Of a stretch of 64,000 bases of DNA, positions 56,764 through 64,000 are shown piece by piece (position 1 is the first letter of the stretch; each line of letters begins with the position of its first letter). This stretch comes from Pantoea agglomerans (lineage in GTDB: Bacteria > Pseudomonadota > Gammaproteobacteria > Enterobacterales > Enterobacteriaceae). The DNA lies in assembly GCF_021397715.1 (NCBI RefSeq), contig NZ_CP090207.1, positions 1,240,001 through 1,304,000 of the forward strand. The letters run 5' to 3'. The notes below the pieces were generated by a model. That model saw only the letters and a list, made by a program, of their open reading frames with translations. It was not told the origin of the DNA and did not search any database. The translations under genes and the position numbers were made by a program.

Positions 56764-58182
56764 TTAATTATCCCTGAATAACCTCGCCAGCTTCGCGCAT
56801 CCCGCCACGATCTCATCCGGCGTCAGCGCCGCATAGCCCAGTATCCAGCCTTGCTGACGCGCCGGTCCGGCATAAAGCGGGCTAAGACGCGGCAGCAACA
56901 GGCCGATCTGCGCGGCCCGGGCGGTTAACTGTGCCTCATTCTGCGCTAACTTCACCGTTAGCTGTAATCCGCCGCCGCTGTCGATCGGGGTGATCCACGG
57001 CGTCAGCCGCTGGTTAATCTGCTCGATCAACTGCTCACGCCGGCTGCGATAAAGCTGGCGCATCAGCCGCAAATGGCTGGCGAAATGGCCCTGTTGCAGA
57101 AAAGCCGCAGTAACGGCCTGTGGCAGCAGGGCGCTGTGACCATCCAGCACGCTGCGTGCCTGGCCCAGCGGTGCCACCAGCGCCGGCGGTACCACCATCC
57201 ACGCCAGCCGCAGCGAGGGAAACAGTGATTTGGAGAAGGTGCCCAGCGTGATCACCCGCTGATGGCGATCCAGTCCCTGCAGCGCAGGAATCGGACGTTC
57301 GTCGTAGTGAAATTCGCTGTCGTAATCGTCTTCGATCAGCCAGCTCTGGTTGCGCTGTGCCCAGTCCAGCCATGCCAGACGTCGCGGAAGGCTCAGCGTG
57401 ATGCCGGTAGGATAATGATGCGATGGCGTCAGATACATGAGCTTTGCACTGCCGCTGGTGGGTAGGGCTCCTTCGGCATCGACCGCAATCCCGCGCAGCT
57501 GGGCGCCTGCAGCCAGAAAGGCATTGCGCGCACCGGGATAGCCCGGCTCCTCCATCCACACCTCATCACCAGGATCGACCAACATCATGGCAAGTAACTG
57601 CAGCGCCTGTTGTGAACTGGTCAGAATGATCACCTGTTCCGGCTGGCATGTCAGGCCTCGGGAGAGCGCCAGGTAATCTGCGATAGCGCTGCGTAACGGC
57701 AGATAGCCACAGGGATCGCCATATCCCATCGCGGCGCTGCCCAGTGAACGCTGCACGTTACTGCTCAGGCGTCGCCAGGTCTCATGAGGAAAAGCGCGTA
57801 ACTCCGGTGAGCCGGCAGCAAACGCGTGCGGAAACGGCGGGTCCTGGCAGCCACCGGTTGCCAGCACCTGCTGACCGCGAGCCGAAAAATGAGCCGGCTG
57901 ATGAATCGCAGACGGCGCTGACGGCGCGGGCATAGTAATCGCCACGAAGCTGCCGCGCCCGGTTTCACGCCGCAGATAGCCTTCACTCTCCAGCTGACCG
58001 TAAGCCGCCTCTACCGTAACGCGCGACAGGTTGAGATCGCGGGCCAGCTGGCGGGTTGAGGGCAACTGCTGGCCAGCGTGCAGATGATGACGGCTAATCG
58101 CCAGCCGCAGGGTGGTACACAGCCGTTCGCGCAGGCCGCCGGTGGCCTGATGCTGAAAAAGTTGCAACAGCGGTGAGCGCAT
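56764..58182 (-). CDS. MocR-type PLP-dependent GntR-family regulator
   Basis: A 472-residue regulator. The N-terminal winged helix (about 15-80; LPSTRQLARDLNLSRVTVEAAYGQLESEGYL) is joined by a linker to an aminotransferase-like domain (about 110-470). The PLP lysine is in LGTFSKSLFPSLRLAW, and DDYDSEFHYDERPIPALQG carries the conserved Asp. Such proteins often control PLP or amino-acid metabolism. It is divergent from the rhodanese gene, its likely target. The effector is unknown. Confidence 0.9.
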   Translation of the reverse strand: MRSPLLQLFQHQATGGLRERLCTTLRLAISRHHLHAGQQLPSTRQLARDLNLSRVTVEAAYGQLESEGYLRRETGRGSFVAITMPAPSAPSAIHQPAHFSARGQQVLATGGCQDPPFPHAFAAGSPELRAFPHETWRRLSSNVQRSLGSAAMGYGDPCGYLPLRSAIADYLALSRGLTCQPEQVIILTSSQQALQLLAMMLVDPGDEVWMEEPGYPGARNAFLAAGAQLRGIAVDAEGALPTSGSAKLMYLTPSHHYPTGITLSLPRRLAWLDWAQRNQSWLIEDDYDSEFHYDERPIPALQGLDRHQRVITLGTFSKSLFPSLRLAWMVVPPALVAPLGQARSVLDGHSALLPQAVTAAFLQQGHFASHLRLMRQLYRSRREQLIEQINQRLTPWITPIDSGGGLQLTVKLAQNEAQLTARAAQIGLLLPRLSPLYAGPARQQGWILGYAALTPDEIVAGCAKLARLFRDN

Positions 58183-58269
58183 AAGGGTCTTATCCGGTAA
58201 GCAAAATCGGTCTCAGAGAGCAGTCCACTTTGCCGTAAACTGCGGGCACACCACAACAGGAGAATCATA

Positions 58270-58713
58270 ATGTCATCGGTATTACGTATTCCCGCCGCCA
58301 CGCCGCAGCAGAGCCTCGATTATTTACAGGTAAAACTCGCTTATTACACCGATGCCTGGGATCTGGCGGAAGATCTGGCGCAGCGCCAGCCTGAGATAGT
58401 GGTGATTGATGCGCGCGCCACCGCGGTCTACCGCACGGGTCATATCTGCGGGGCGATCAGTTTTCCCCATCGTGAAATGGATGCGGTCAGCACCGCGCAG
58501 CTTGATCGCAGCAAAGTCTATGTTACCTACTGTGACGGGATTGGCTGTAATGGTTCGACTAAAGCGGCGTGGAAACTGGCTGCGCTGGGCTTTCAGGTAA
58601 AAGAACTGATTGGCGGGCTGGATTTCTGGAAGCGCGACGGCCATCCGCTGAGCTGGGGAGATGCGCCGGGCGAGTGGCCAGTGGCCGCGCCCGACGCCGC
58701 CTGCGGCTGTTAA
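58270..58713 (+). CDS. Rhodanese-domain protein
   Basis: A 147-residue single rhodanese domain (about 25-140). EIVVIDARATAVYRTGHICGAISFPH gives the first part, and the active-site loop is VTYCDGIGCNGSTKAAWKLA with the catalytic Cys in YCDGIGC. GGLDFWKRDGHPL ends the fold. It probably transfers sulfane sulfur. The C-terminus ends CGC. It lies divergent from the MocR regulator (87-base gap), and its stop is one base from the convergent flk stop. Confidence 0.88.
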   Translation: MSSVLRIPAATPQQSLDYLQVKLAYYTDAWDLAEDLAQRQPEIVVIDARATAVYRTGHICGAISFPHREMDAVSTAQLDRSKVYVTYCDGIGCNGSTKAAWKLAALGFQVKELIGGLDFWKRDGHPLSWGDAPGEWPVAAPDAACGC

Positions 58714-58714
58714 C

Positions 58715-59752
58715 TCACAGTACCAGCCAGAAGATAAACAGCACCAGCAGTACCACGGCTATCCCCAGCATCGGGCGTTTTGCCAGCGGCTGCAGCGGCT
58801 GCGGCAGTGAGGTAACAAACGGCGACCAGATTGGCTGCGGCTTGATCTCGCTGGCGGCCAGCGGCTGTTCGTGGATCTTTTCGGCGCGACGGCTGAACAG
58901 GAAGTTCAGCAGATCCTGGGTCTGAGTCACGGTCAGTACCGTTTGCGGTGTCGCCTGGAAACGCTGCTGGCTGTAATCCTCCAGCAGGCGCTGCTCATGC
59001 TGATCGAGCGGCTGCTTCAGCGACGCTTCCAGCAGTTGCAGCGTCGGCGCGCTGTGCTGACTCAGGGTCTGGCGCACCTGCAGATACTGCGTCAGCAGCG
59101 GGAAATGACGTGACGGGATCGGATCGCCGCTGGTCAGGTTCACCAGCTTCAGCGCTGCGGTCCAGAGTTTACCGGTCGATTCGCCAGTGGCGGCGGCGAG
59201 GCGCACCACCTGCTGATTCAGGGTCTGATGCTCGGCGGGTAACAGGCTGCGATCGCTGACGCGGGTCTGCTGCGGCTGTGGAATCGCCATCTGACCGTTC
59301 TGCAGCATGGTCAGGACCTGACGCAGCTGATCCTGGCTGAGCGCGCTCAGTACCGTCTGACCAAATTGCTGACGAATGAAATCGCTGACTGCCTGGCGAT
59401 TATTGCCTTTCGGCAACAGATCGGTGAGCTGCGTCATCAGCTGACGGGTTGCATGACCGGTCTGCGCCTGGGTCAGGCGGGCATTCAGGTACTGCTCTGC
59501 CGCCGGAAAATGGCGCGACTGCAGCTCTGCTTCACTCTTAACGCCCACTTCATGACGCACGCCAGCCCACAGCTCAGGCGCTTTCAGATTACTGAGCGAA
59601 AGAATACGCACGATCAGACGTTCTAACGTGGTGCGCTGGGCAGGGGAGAGTGGCTGCTCACCCGCCACCGAACCGGGACGCGTCGCGCCGGTTTGCGGAT
59701 TGACAGATGAACGATCGCCGACCGGCACACCGGGGCCGCTGAGAGGTTGCAT
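58715..59752 (-). CDS. flk: Flagellar regulator Flk (RflH/Div)
   Basis: A 345-residue inner-membrane-anchored protein; the single helix is at the extreme C-terminus (about 325-344), leaving most of the chain in the cytoplasm. It begins MQPLSGPGVP as in E. coli Flk, and conserved blocks include FWAGVRH-like LWAGVRHEVGVKSEA, RHFPAAEQYLNARL, LLPKGNNRQAVSDFIRQQFGQT and LLPAEHQTLNQ. In Salmonella, Flk affects hook-length control and FlgM secretion. ATG 59752 follows AAGGAA; the longer frame is rejected. No terminator separates it from the rhodanese gene. Confidence 0.92.
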   Translation of the reverse strand: MQPLSGPGVPVGDRSSVNPQTGATRPGSVAGEQPLSPAQRTTLERLIVRILSLSNLKAPELWAGVRHEVGVKSEAELQSRHFPAAEQYLNARLTQAQTGHATRQLMTQLTDLLPKGNNRQAVSDFIRQQFGQTVLSALSQDQLRQVLTMLQNGQMAIPQPQQTRVSDRSLLPAEHQTLNQQVVRLAAATGESTGKLWTAALKLVNLTSGDPIPSRHFPLLTQYLQVRQTLSQHSAPTLQLLEASLKQPLDQHEQRLLEDYSQQRFQATPQTVLTVTQTQDLLNFLFSRRAEKIHEQPLAASEIKPQPIWSPFVTSLPQPLQPLAKRPMLGIAVVLLVLFIFWLVL

Positions 59753-59814
59753 GGCGGATTCCTTGGGGAAAACAGAACAGCGTGGGGTGCGCCGGAAAAT
59801 GAATGCGCCATGAT

Positions 59815-59845
59815 AGCAAAAGCCCCCGGGAAATCCCACGGGGGC
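59815..59845 (-). terminator. tctA terminator
   Basis: GCCCCC (59822-59827) pairs with GGGGGC (59840-59845). On the minus strand this is followed by TTTTGCT, 21 bases past the tctA stop. Confidence 0.7.
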
Positions 59846-59866
59846 GCACGCGTTTCGGCGGGAGAT

Positions 59867-61372
59867 TTACTCTTCTGCCAGCTTCAGACGATGACGACGC
59901 CAGCGTTTCCAGATTGGCGGCACAACCAGCACGGCAATCGCCAGCACCAGCAGCACTTTGCAAATCAGGCTTTCCCACAGGATGACCATATTTCCGTTGC
60001 TGATCGACAGCGCACGACGCAGGTTCTGCTCCAGCATTTCACCCAGCACAAAGCCCAGAATTAACGGCGACATCGGAAAATCCATCTTACGCAGGATATA
60101 ACCGAAGATCCCCAGCCCGACCATCAGCAGCAGATCGAAGGTGGTGCTGTGTACCGCGTAAACGCCAACCGCTGAGATGGCGGCGATGGCCGGCACCAGG
60201 AACCACAGCGGAATGGTCAGCATACGGGCGAAAACGTTGATCATCGGGATGTTCATGACCAGCAGCATCACGTTGCCGATTAACAGCGCGGCAATGAGAC
60301 CCCAGACGATATCAGGCTGTTCAACAAACATCGCCGGTCCCGGCGTGATGTTATACAGCGTTAACGCGCCGACCATCACCGCGGTCGTGCCCGAGCCGGG
60401 GATCCCCAGCGTCAGCATCGGGATAAATGAGCCACAGGCGGAGGCGTTGTTTGCTGCTTCCGGCGCGGCCACACCGCGAATATCGCCTTTACCAAACTGA
60501 TCGCTGCCGCTGATCTTCTTCTCGGTCATATAGGCGATGGCGCTGGCAATGGTTGCACCGGCACCCGGCAGCACCCCGACGAAGAAACCGATGAAAGAGG
60601 AACGCAGCGTGGCGCCGGTGACCATTGCCGCTTCTTTCATATTGAACATCATGCGTCCGCTGGCCCGTACCGCTTTCTGTCCGCCGCTGGTCGACTCCAG
60701 CATCAGCAGAATTTCGCTGACCGAGAACAGGCCAATCACCACCACCACAAACTGAATACCGTCGGAGAGATGAACGCTGTCAAAGGTAAAGCGGTAGACG
60801 CCGGTATTGGCATCGACGCCCACCGTGGCCATTCCCAGCCCAATCAGCGCGGCGAGGAACGATTTCAGCGGGTTATGGCTCATCATGCTGCCAAGACAGG
60901 CGATGGCGAATACCATCAGGGCAAAATATTCCGCCGGACCAAACGCCAGCGACCAGCTTGCCAGCAGCGGAGCGAACAGAATAATGCCGATAATGGCGAT
61001 GGTGGAACCGATAAAGGAGCTGACCGCCGAAATCGACAGGGCAACGCCCGCCTTGCCCTGTTGCGCCATCGGATAGCCATCCAGCGCGGTCATGATCGCA
61101 CCGGCATCCCCCGGTACGTTAAGCAGAATAGACGAGATACGTCCGCCATATTCACAACCGATATAGACCGTGGCCAGCAGAATCAACGCCGATTCCGCCG
61201 GTAAGTGCAGCGCAAAAGCCAGCGGCATCAGAATCGCCACGCCGTTAATCGGGCCAAGACCCGGCAGCAGGCCGACAATGGTACCGATAAAGCAGCCAAT
61301 CAGGGCGATCAGCAGGTTCTCTGGCGTCATGGCGACGGCAAAGCCCTGCATTAAAAAGGACCAGGTATCCAT
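59867..61372 (-). CDS. tctA: Tripartite tricarboxylate transporter large membrane subunit TctA
   Basis: A 501-residue inner-membrane protein with about 12 helices, the large permease of the citrate/tricarboxylate TctABC system. Family motifs include GTIVGLLPGLGPINGVAILMPL (signature near residue 32) and the equivalent GFFVGVLPGAGATIASAIAY in the second half. It lies 10 bases after tctB. It is the last gene of the minus-strand tctCBA operon. Confidence 0.95.
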   Translation of the reverse strand: MDTWSFLMQGFAVAMTPENLLIALIGCFIGTIVGLLPGLGPINGVAILMPLAFALHLPAESALILLATVYIGCEYGGRISSILLNVPGDAGAIMTALDGYPMAQQGKAGVALSISAVSSFIGSTIAIIGIILFAPLLASWSLAFGPAEYFALMVFAIACLGSMMSHNPLKSFLAALIGLGMATVGVDANTGVYRFTFDSVHLSDGIQFVVVVIGLFSVSEILLMLESTSGGQKAVRASGRMMFNMKEAAMVTGATLRSSFIGFFVGVLPGAGATIASAIAYMTEKKISGSDQFGKGDIRGVAAPEAANNASACGSFIPMLTLGIPGSGTTAVMVGALTLYNITPGPAMFVEQPDIVWGLIAALLIGNVMLLVMNIPMINVFARMLTIPLWFLVPAIAAISAVGVYAVHSTTFDLLLMVGLGIFGYILRKMDFPMSPLILGFVLGEMLEQNLRRALSISNGNMVILWESLICKVLLVLAIAVLVVPPIWKRWRRHRLKLAEE

Positions 61373-61382
61373 GATGCTCTCC

Positions 61383-61814
61383 TTAACTCAGCCAGCTGCC
61401 GACCGGAAGGGTCACTTCCAGCAGGCGATCAAAGGCATAAAACAGCGCACTGCCCATCACTATCCCGGCCAGCGCCGCTGCCCACCAGCGCGCGCCAAAC
61501 AGCAGACCGATGCCGAAAGTCAGCAGCGTGGTACAGACAGCAAAGCCCAGCGTTTCAAACAGCCAGCCATAGAGCATCATCATCAGCGCCAGCGCCACCA
61601 GCCGTTTCAGCGTACTGGCGGGCGGCCAGTGAATGGTGTCGGGTTTGCGAAACAGCATCAGCAGGGCACAGATCGCCATCAGGCCGAGGATCGCCATCGG
61701 GAAGGGCCGTGGCCCCACCGGTTCATAGCTGTATTCGCTCTGGATTTGCCAGGCTACCACCATGCCGCCGAGGCACAGCGCCAGCCACAGGCCTGCAAAA
61801 ATACGATCGCTCAT
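61383..61814 (-). CDS. tctB: Tripartite tricarboxylate transporter small membrane subunit TctB
   Basis: A 143-residue protein with four hydrophobic helices, the small membrane subunit. It starts MSDRIFAGLWLALCLGGMVV and has the P-rich loop GPRPFPMAILGLMAICALLML characteristic of TctB. Between tctC and tctA with short gaps (12 and 10 bases). Confidence 0.92.
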   Translation of the reverse strand: MSDRIFAGLWLALCLGGMVVAWQIQSEYSYEPVGPRPFPMAILGLMAICALLMLFRKPDTIHWPPASTLKRLVALALMMMLYGWLFETLGFAVCTTLLTFGIGLLFGARWWAAALAGIVMGSALFYAFDRLLEVTLPVGSWLS

Positions 61815-61826
61815 CGCATGCTCCTG

Positions 61827-62807
61827 TTATTTGGCCAGGCCAAATGATTTCGCCTGCTCACGGTAATCCGACACCTGCTTTTTCACGTAGCTGTCGAGCT
61901 CCTGGCCAAACATATTGAATTCGAACAGGCCGCGCATATCACGCTGCTTTTTGAATTCCGGGGTATCCACCATTTTTTTGAACGCCTGCTCCCACCACTG
62001 GTAATCGGCGTCGCTGACTTTCGGGCCGAGGTAGTAACCGCGGATGACCGGCCAGACGATGTTGAAACCTTGCTCTTTGGCGGTAGGCACCTGCGCCAGC
62101 TGGCCCGGCAGACGCTGCTCGGACATCACTGCCAGCACCCGCATTTTGCCGCTCTGCAGATGTGGCACCATTTCACTCATGTCGCCGGAGACCACCTGAA
62201 TATGATTGCCGAGCAGTGCAGTCACCGGCTCACCGCCGCCTTCAAAGGCGACATAGCGCATCTTGCGTGGATCGATACCCGCTTCGCGCGCCAGCAGGGC
62301 GGTTTTCATCCAGTCCTGGCTGCCGATAGACGCGCCGGCACCAACGACTACTTTGGTCGGGTCCTCTTTCATTGCCGCCATCAGTTCACCCAGGGTTTTC
62401 CACGGCGCATCGTCACGCACCGCCACCATGCCGTAGTCGGTTCCTACTGCTGCCAGCCACTTCACATCGTCCACCGAGTAGCGGCCAAATTTGCCCTGCG
62501 ACAGGTTCAGCAGCGAGCCGCCCGAGAAGGCGACTACCGTGCCAGCTTCAGCCGGGCGCTGGGCAATAATCGCGTTGTAGGCAACCGCGCCGACGCCGCC
62601 GGGCATGTAGGTGACGCGCATCGGCGTCTCAATCTGTTTGGTTTCCTGTAGCGAAACCTGCAACAGCTTACAGGTGAGGTCAAAACCGCCACCCGGTTTG
62701 GCCGGTGCAATACATTCAGTGCGGCCTGGACCCTCGGCGGCGATTGCAGCAGGCACCATCAGCGCCAGCAAGGCGGTGGTCAGGGCGGTATGGATTATTT
62801 TTTTCAT
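61827..62807 (-). CDS. tctC: Tricarboxylate-binding periplasmic protein TctC
   Basis: A 326-residue TTT-family solute-binding protein. The signal peptide runs MKKIIHTALTTALLALMVPAAIA. The mature start GRTECIAPAKPGGGFDLTC carries the family PGGGFD motif that binds a carboxylate, and GGSLLNLSQGKFGRY is also conserved. Two Cys near 36 and 51 may pair. ATG 62807 follows GGAG with good spacing; ATG 62819 adds four residues and is possible. It captures citrate or related acids for TctAB. Confidence 0.93.
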   Translation of the reverse strand: MKKIIHTALTTALLALMVPAAIAAEGPGRTECIAPAKPGGGFDLTCKLLQVSLQETKQIETPMRVTYMPGGVGAVAYNAIIAQRPAEAGTVVAFSGGSLLNLSQGKFGRYSVDDVKWLAAVGTDYGMVAVRDDAPWKTLGELMAAMKEDPTKVVVGAGASIGSQDWMKTALLAREAGIDPRKMRYVAFEGGGEPVTALLGNHIQVVSGDMSEMVPHLQSGKMRVLAVMSEQRLPGQLAQVPTAKEQGFNIVWPVIRGYYLGPKVSDADYQWWEQAFKKMVDTPEFKKQRDMRGLFEFNMFGQELDSYVKKQVSDYREQAKSFGLAK

Positions 62808-62878
62808 CGGAGGCTCCATTCATTCTTCCAGAGTGTGATTGCTGCCGAACTATTGGCGTTACCGAATTGTTAAAACAA

Positions 62879-62900
62879 TTACCTTTCATTTACCTTTCAC
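62879..62900. promoter_or_regulatory. Two abutting 11-bp repeats between tctC and tctD
   Basis: TTACCTTTCAT (62879-62889) and TTACCTTTCAC (62890-62900) are direct repeats differing in the last base, in exact 11-bp register. OmpR/PhoB-type regulators bind such tandem half-sites, so this is a candidate TctD operator. A palindrome, AATTGTT-AA-AACAATT (62865-62880), overlaps it. Confidence 0.6.
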
Positions 62901-62927
62901 TGCCCGGATTTAATGACAGGATGTGAT

Positions 62928-63599
62928 ATGCGTCTCTTACTGGTGGAAGATACGGCTGACCTGGCGCGCTGGCTGCAGAAAGCGCTGACGCAAAAAGGCT
63001 TTGCCGTTGACTGGGTAGCTGATGGCGTTGCCGCCGATCACGCCCTGCAATGTGAAGCCTATGCGCTGGTGGTGCTGGATGTCTCGCTGCCGCGCATCGA
63101 TGGGCTGGAAGTGCTGACGCGGTTGCGGCGGCGCGGACAGAGCGTGCCCGTTTTGCTGCTGACGGCGCGCAGTGCGCTGGACGATAGGGTGCGCGGCCTG
63201 AACCTCGGGGCGGATGACTACCTGACCAAGCCTTTCGAACTGGATGAACTGGAAGCGCGACTGCGTGCGCTGCTGCGGCGCAGCCAGAGCCAGGCCGCGC
63301 AAACGCAGTCGCTGGGCCAGCTGGTGCTGGATGGCGAAGGCTATTTCCTGCTGTGTGACCGGCCGCTGGCGCTGACGCCGCGTGAATCGAGCATTCTGAC
63401 GACGCTGATGCAGCGCCACGGCCGGCCGGTTTCCCGTCAGCATCTGTATGAACAGACTTTTAGCCTGGCGGATGAGGCCAGCCCGGAGAGCATTGAGCTC
63501 TATGTCCATCGGGTGCGGAAAAAACTGGCGGGCAGCGATGTCGCCATCGTGACGCTACGCGGACTCGGCTACAGCCTGGAAACGCTGCCGTGCGGCTGA
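62928..63599 (+). CDS. tctD: Tricarboxylate-responsive regulator TctD (OmpR family)
   Basis: A 223-residue response regulator: receiver domain (about 1-115) with phospho-acceptor D51 (ALVVLDVSLPRIDG) and Lys in DYLTKPFELDELEARLRALLRR. A winged-helix OmpR-type DNA-binding domain follows (about 130-220; LTPRESSILTTLMQRHGRPVSRQHLYEQTF, SIELYVHRVRKKL). It controls the divergent tctCBA operon in Salmonella. ATG 62928 is chosen over 62913. It overlaps tctE by 10 bases. Confidence 0.93.
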   Translation: MRLLLVEDTADLARWLQKALTQKGFAVDWVADGVAADHALQCEAYALVVLDVSLPRIDGLEVLTRLRRRGQSVPVLLLTARSALDDRVRGLNLGADDYLTKPFELDELEARLRALLRRSQSQAAQTQSLGQLVLDGEGYFLLCDRPLALTPRESSILTTLMQRHGRPVSRQHLYEQTFSLADEASPESIELYVHRVRKKLAGSDVAIVTLRGLGYSLETLPCG

Positions 63600-64000
63600 T
63601 CCATTCGCTACGCGGCGAACTGCTCGCCTGGCTGGGTCTGCCGCTGCTGCTGCTGTGGGCGCTGTCAGTTTACACCCATTATCAGAGCGGGCTGGCGGCC
63701 GCCAATCAGGCTTACGATCGCTCGCTACTGGCCTCGGCGCGCACCGTGGCAGAACGGCTGGTGGTGCGCCAGCATCATCTGGAGGTGGATGTCCCCTGGG
63801 TGGTGCTCGACAGTTTCGAACGTAACATGAATGATCAGCTGTTTTATCAGGTGATCTCCCCGCAGGGAAAGACGCTGTCCGGTTATGACGATCTGCCGCC
63901 GATCCCGCCCGCCAGTAAAATGTCGACCGCTTATCCGGCGCTGGTGCACTTTTATGATGGACGCTATCACCAGCACCGTATTCGGGTCGCGGCGCTGTGG
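63590..64000 (+). CDS. tctE: Sensor histidine kinase TctE, partial (5' part only)
   Basis: The reading frame begins GTG 63590 inside tctD and is open to the window end (137 codons). The product starts RLIHSLRGELLAWLGLPLLLLWALSVYTHYQSG, a first transmembrane helix (about 10-28). A periplasmic sensor segment follows with RSLLASARTVAERL and a GYDDLPPIPP motif typical of TctE/QseC-type kinases. The kinase domains lie beyond the window. Truncation is by the window edge, not a mutation. Confidence 0.88.
   Translation, partial: MRLIHSLRGELLAWLGLPLLLLWALSVYTHYQSGLAAANQAYDRSLLASARTVAERLVVRQHHLEVDVPWVVLDSFERNMNDQLFYQVISPQGKTLSGYDDLPPIPPASKMSTAYPALVHFYDGRYHQHRIRVAALW

Overview
The window is a chromosomal segment of an enteric gammaproteobacterium, most likely Pantoea or a close Erwiniaceae relative. 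Gene order and protein sequences follow the Escherichia coli region around nupC-mntH-glk-alaC-argW-fadL-fadIJ-aroC-fabB-flk. To this it adds genes typical of plant-associated enterics: an indolepyruvate decarboxylase, tricarboxylate transport, sugar-lactone hydrolase and drug efflux genes. Genus assignment is inference; the enterobacterial backbone is directly visible in the protein sequences.

Layout. 1-5 kb: a formate/nitrite-type channel, two tandem tRNA-Ala(GGC) genes behind a strong rRNA-like promoter, then nupC and mntH (divergent, with an MntR-type operator) and a ypeC-like periplasmic protein. 5-14 kb: an aldo/keto reductase, ipdC, glk, the pyruvate-sensing YpdB/YpdA pair, a GNAT acetyltransferase, alaC and the 24-residue ypdK. 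14-25 kb is accessory: an EmrAB-like pump divergent from an IclR regulator with duplicated operators, a universal stress protein, an unknown membrane-anchored protein, two small lipoproteins, a candidate minus-strand small transcript with a 21-codon ORF, an SMP-30 lactonase, the YhjX transporter, an AriR/YmgB-like protein, an EamA exporter with an AraC regulator, and tRNA-Arg(CCT) (argW). 25-31 kb: a compact four-gene chaperone-usher fimbrial cluster lying between argW and yfdC, which are neighbours in E. coli.

31-46 kb: yfdC, a complete nine-gene ccmABCDEFGHI cytochrome c maturation operon (most genes overlapping by 1-4 bases), mlaA, then fatty-acid genes fadL, yfcZ, fadI and fadJ with clear FadR boxes. 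46-60 kb is conserved backbone: sixA, smrB, prmB, aroC, mepA, yfcA, epmC, yfcL, mnmC, fabB (FadR- and FabR-type sites in its promoter), two unknown lipoproteins, a MocR-type regulator divergent from a rhodanese, and flk. 60-64 kb: tctCBA and divergent tctDE, with tctE running off the end.

No phage, insertion sequence, CRISPR array or obvious defence system is visible. The most notable signals are regulatory and small-gene ones. Upstream of yhjX there are three repeats at exact 21-bp spacing that match the YpdB motif, and the ypdAB genes lie only about 9 kb away. The pump/IclR intergenic region carries a duplicated 25-bp operator. Abutting 11-bp repeats lie between tctC and tctD. Several genes are too short for ordinary annotation. 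Starts were moved from the longest open frame to the best ribosome-binding site or family start for mntH, ipdC, the GNAT gene, the pump gene, iclR, SMP-30, eamA, ccmA, fadL, fadI, fadJ, prmB, mepA, yfcL, flk, tctC and tctD.
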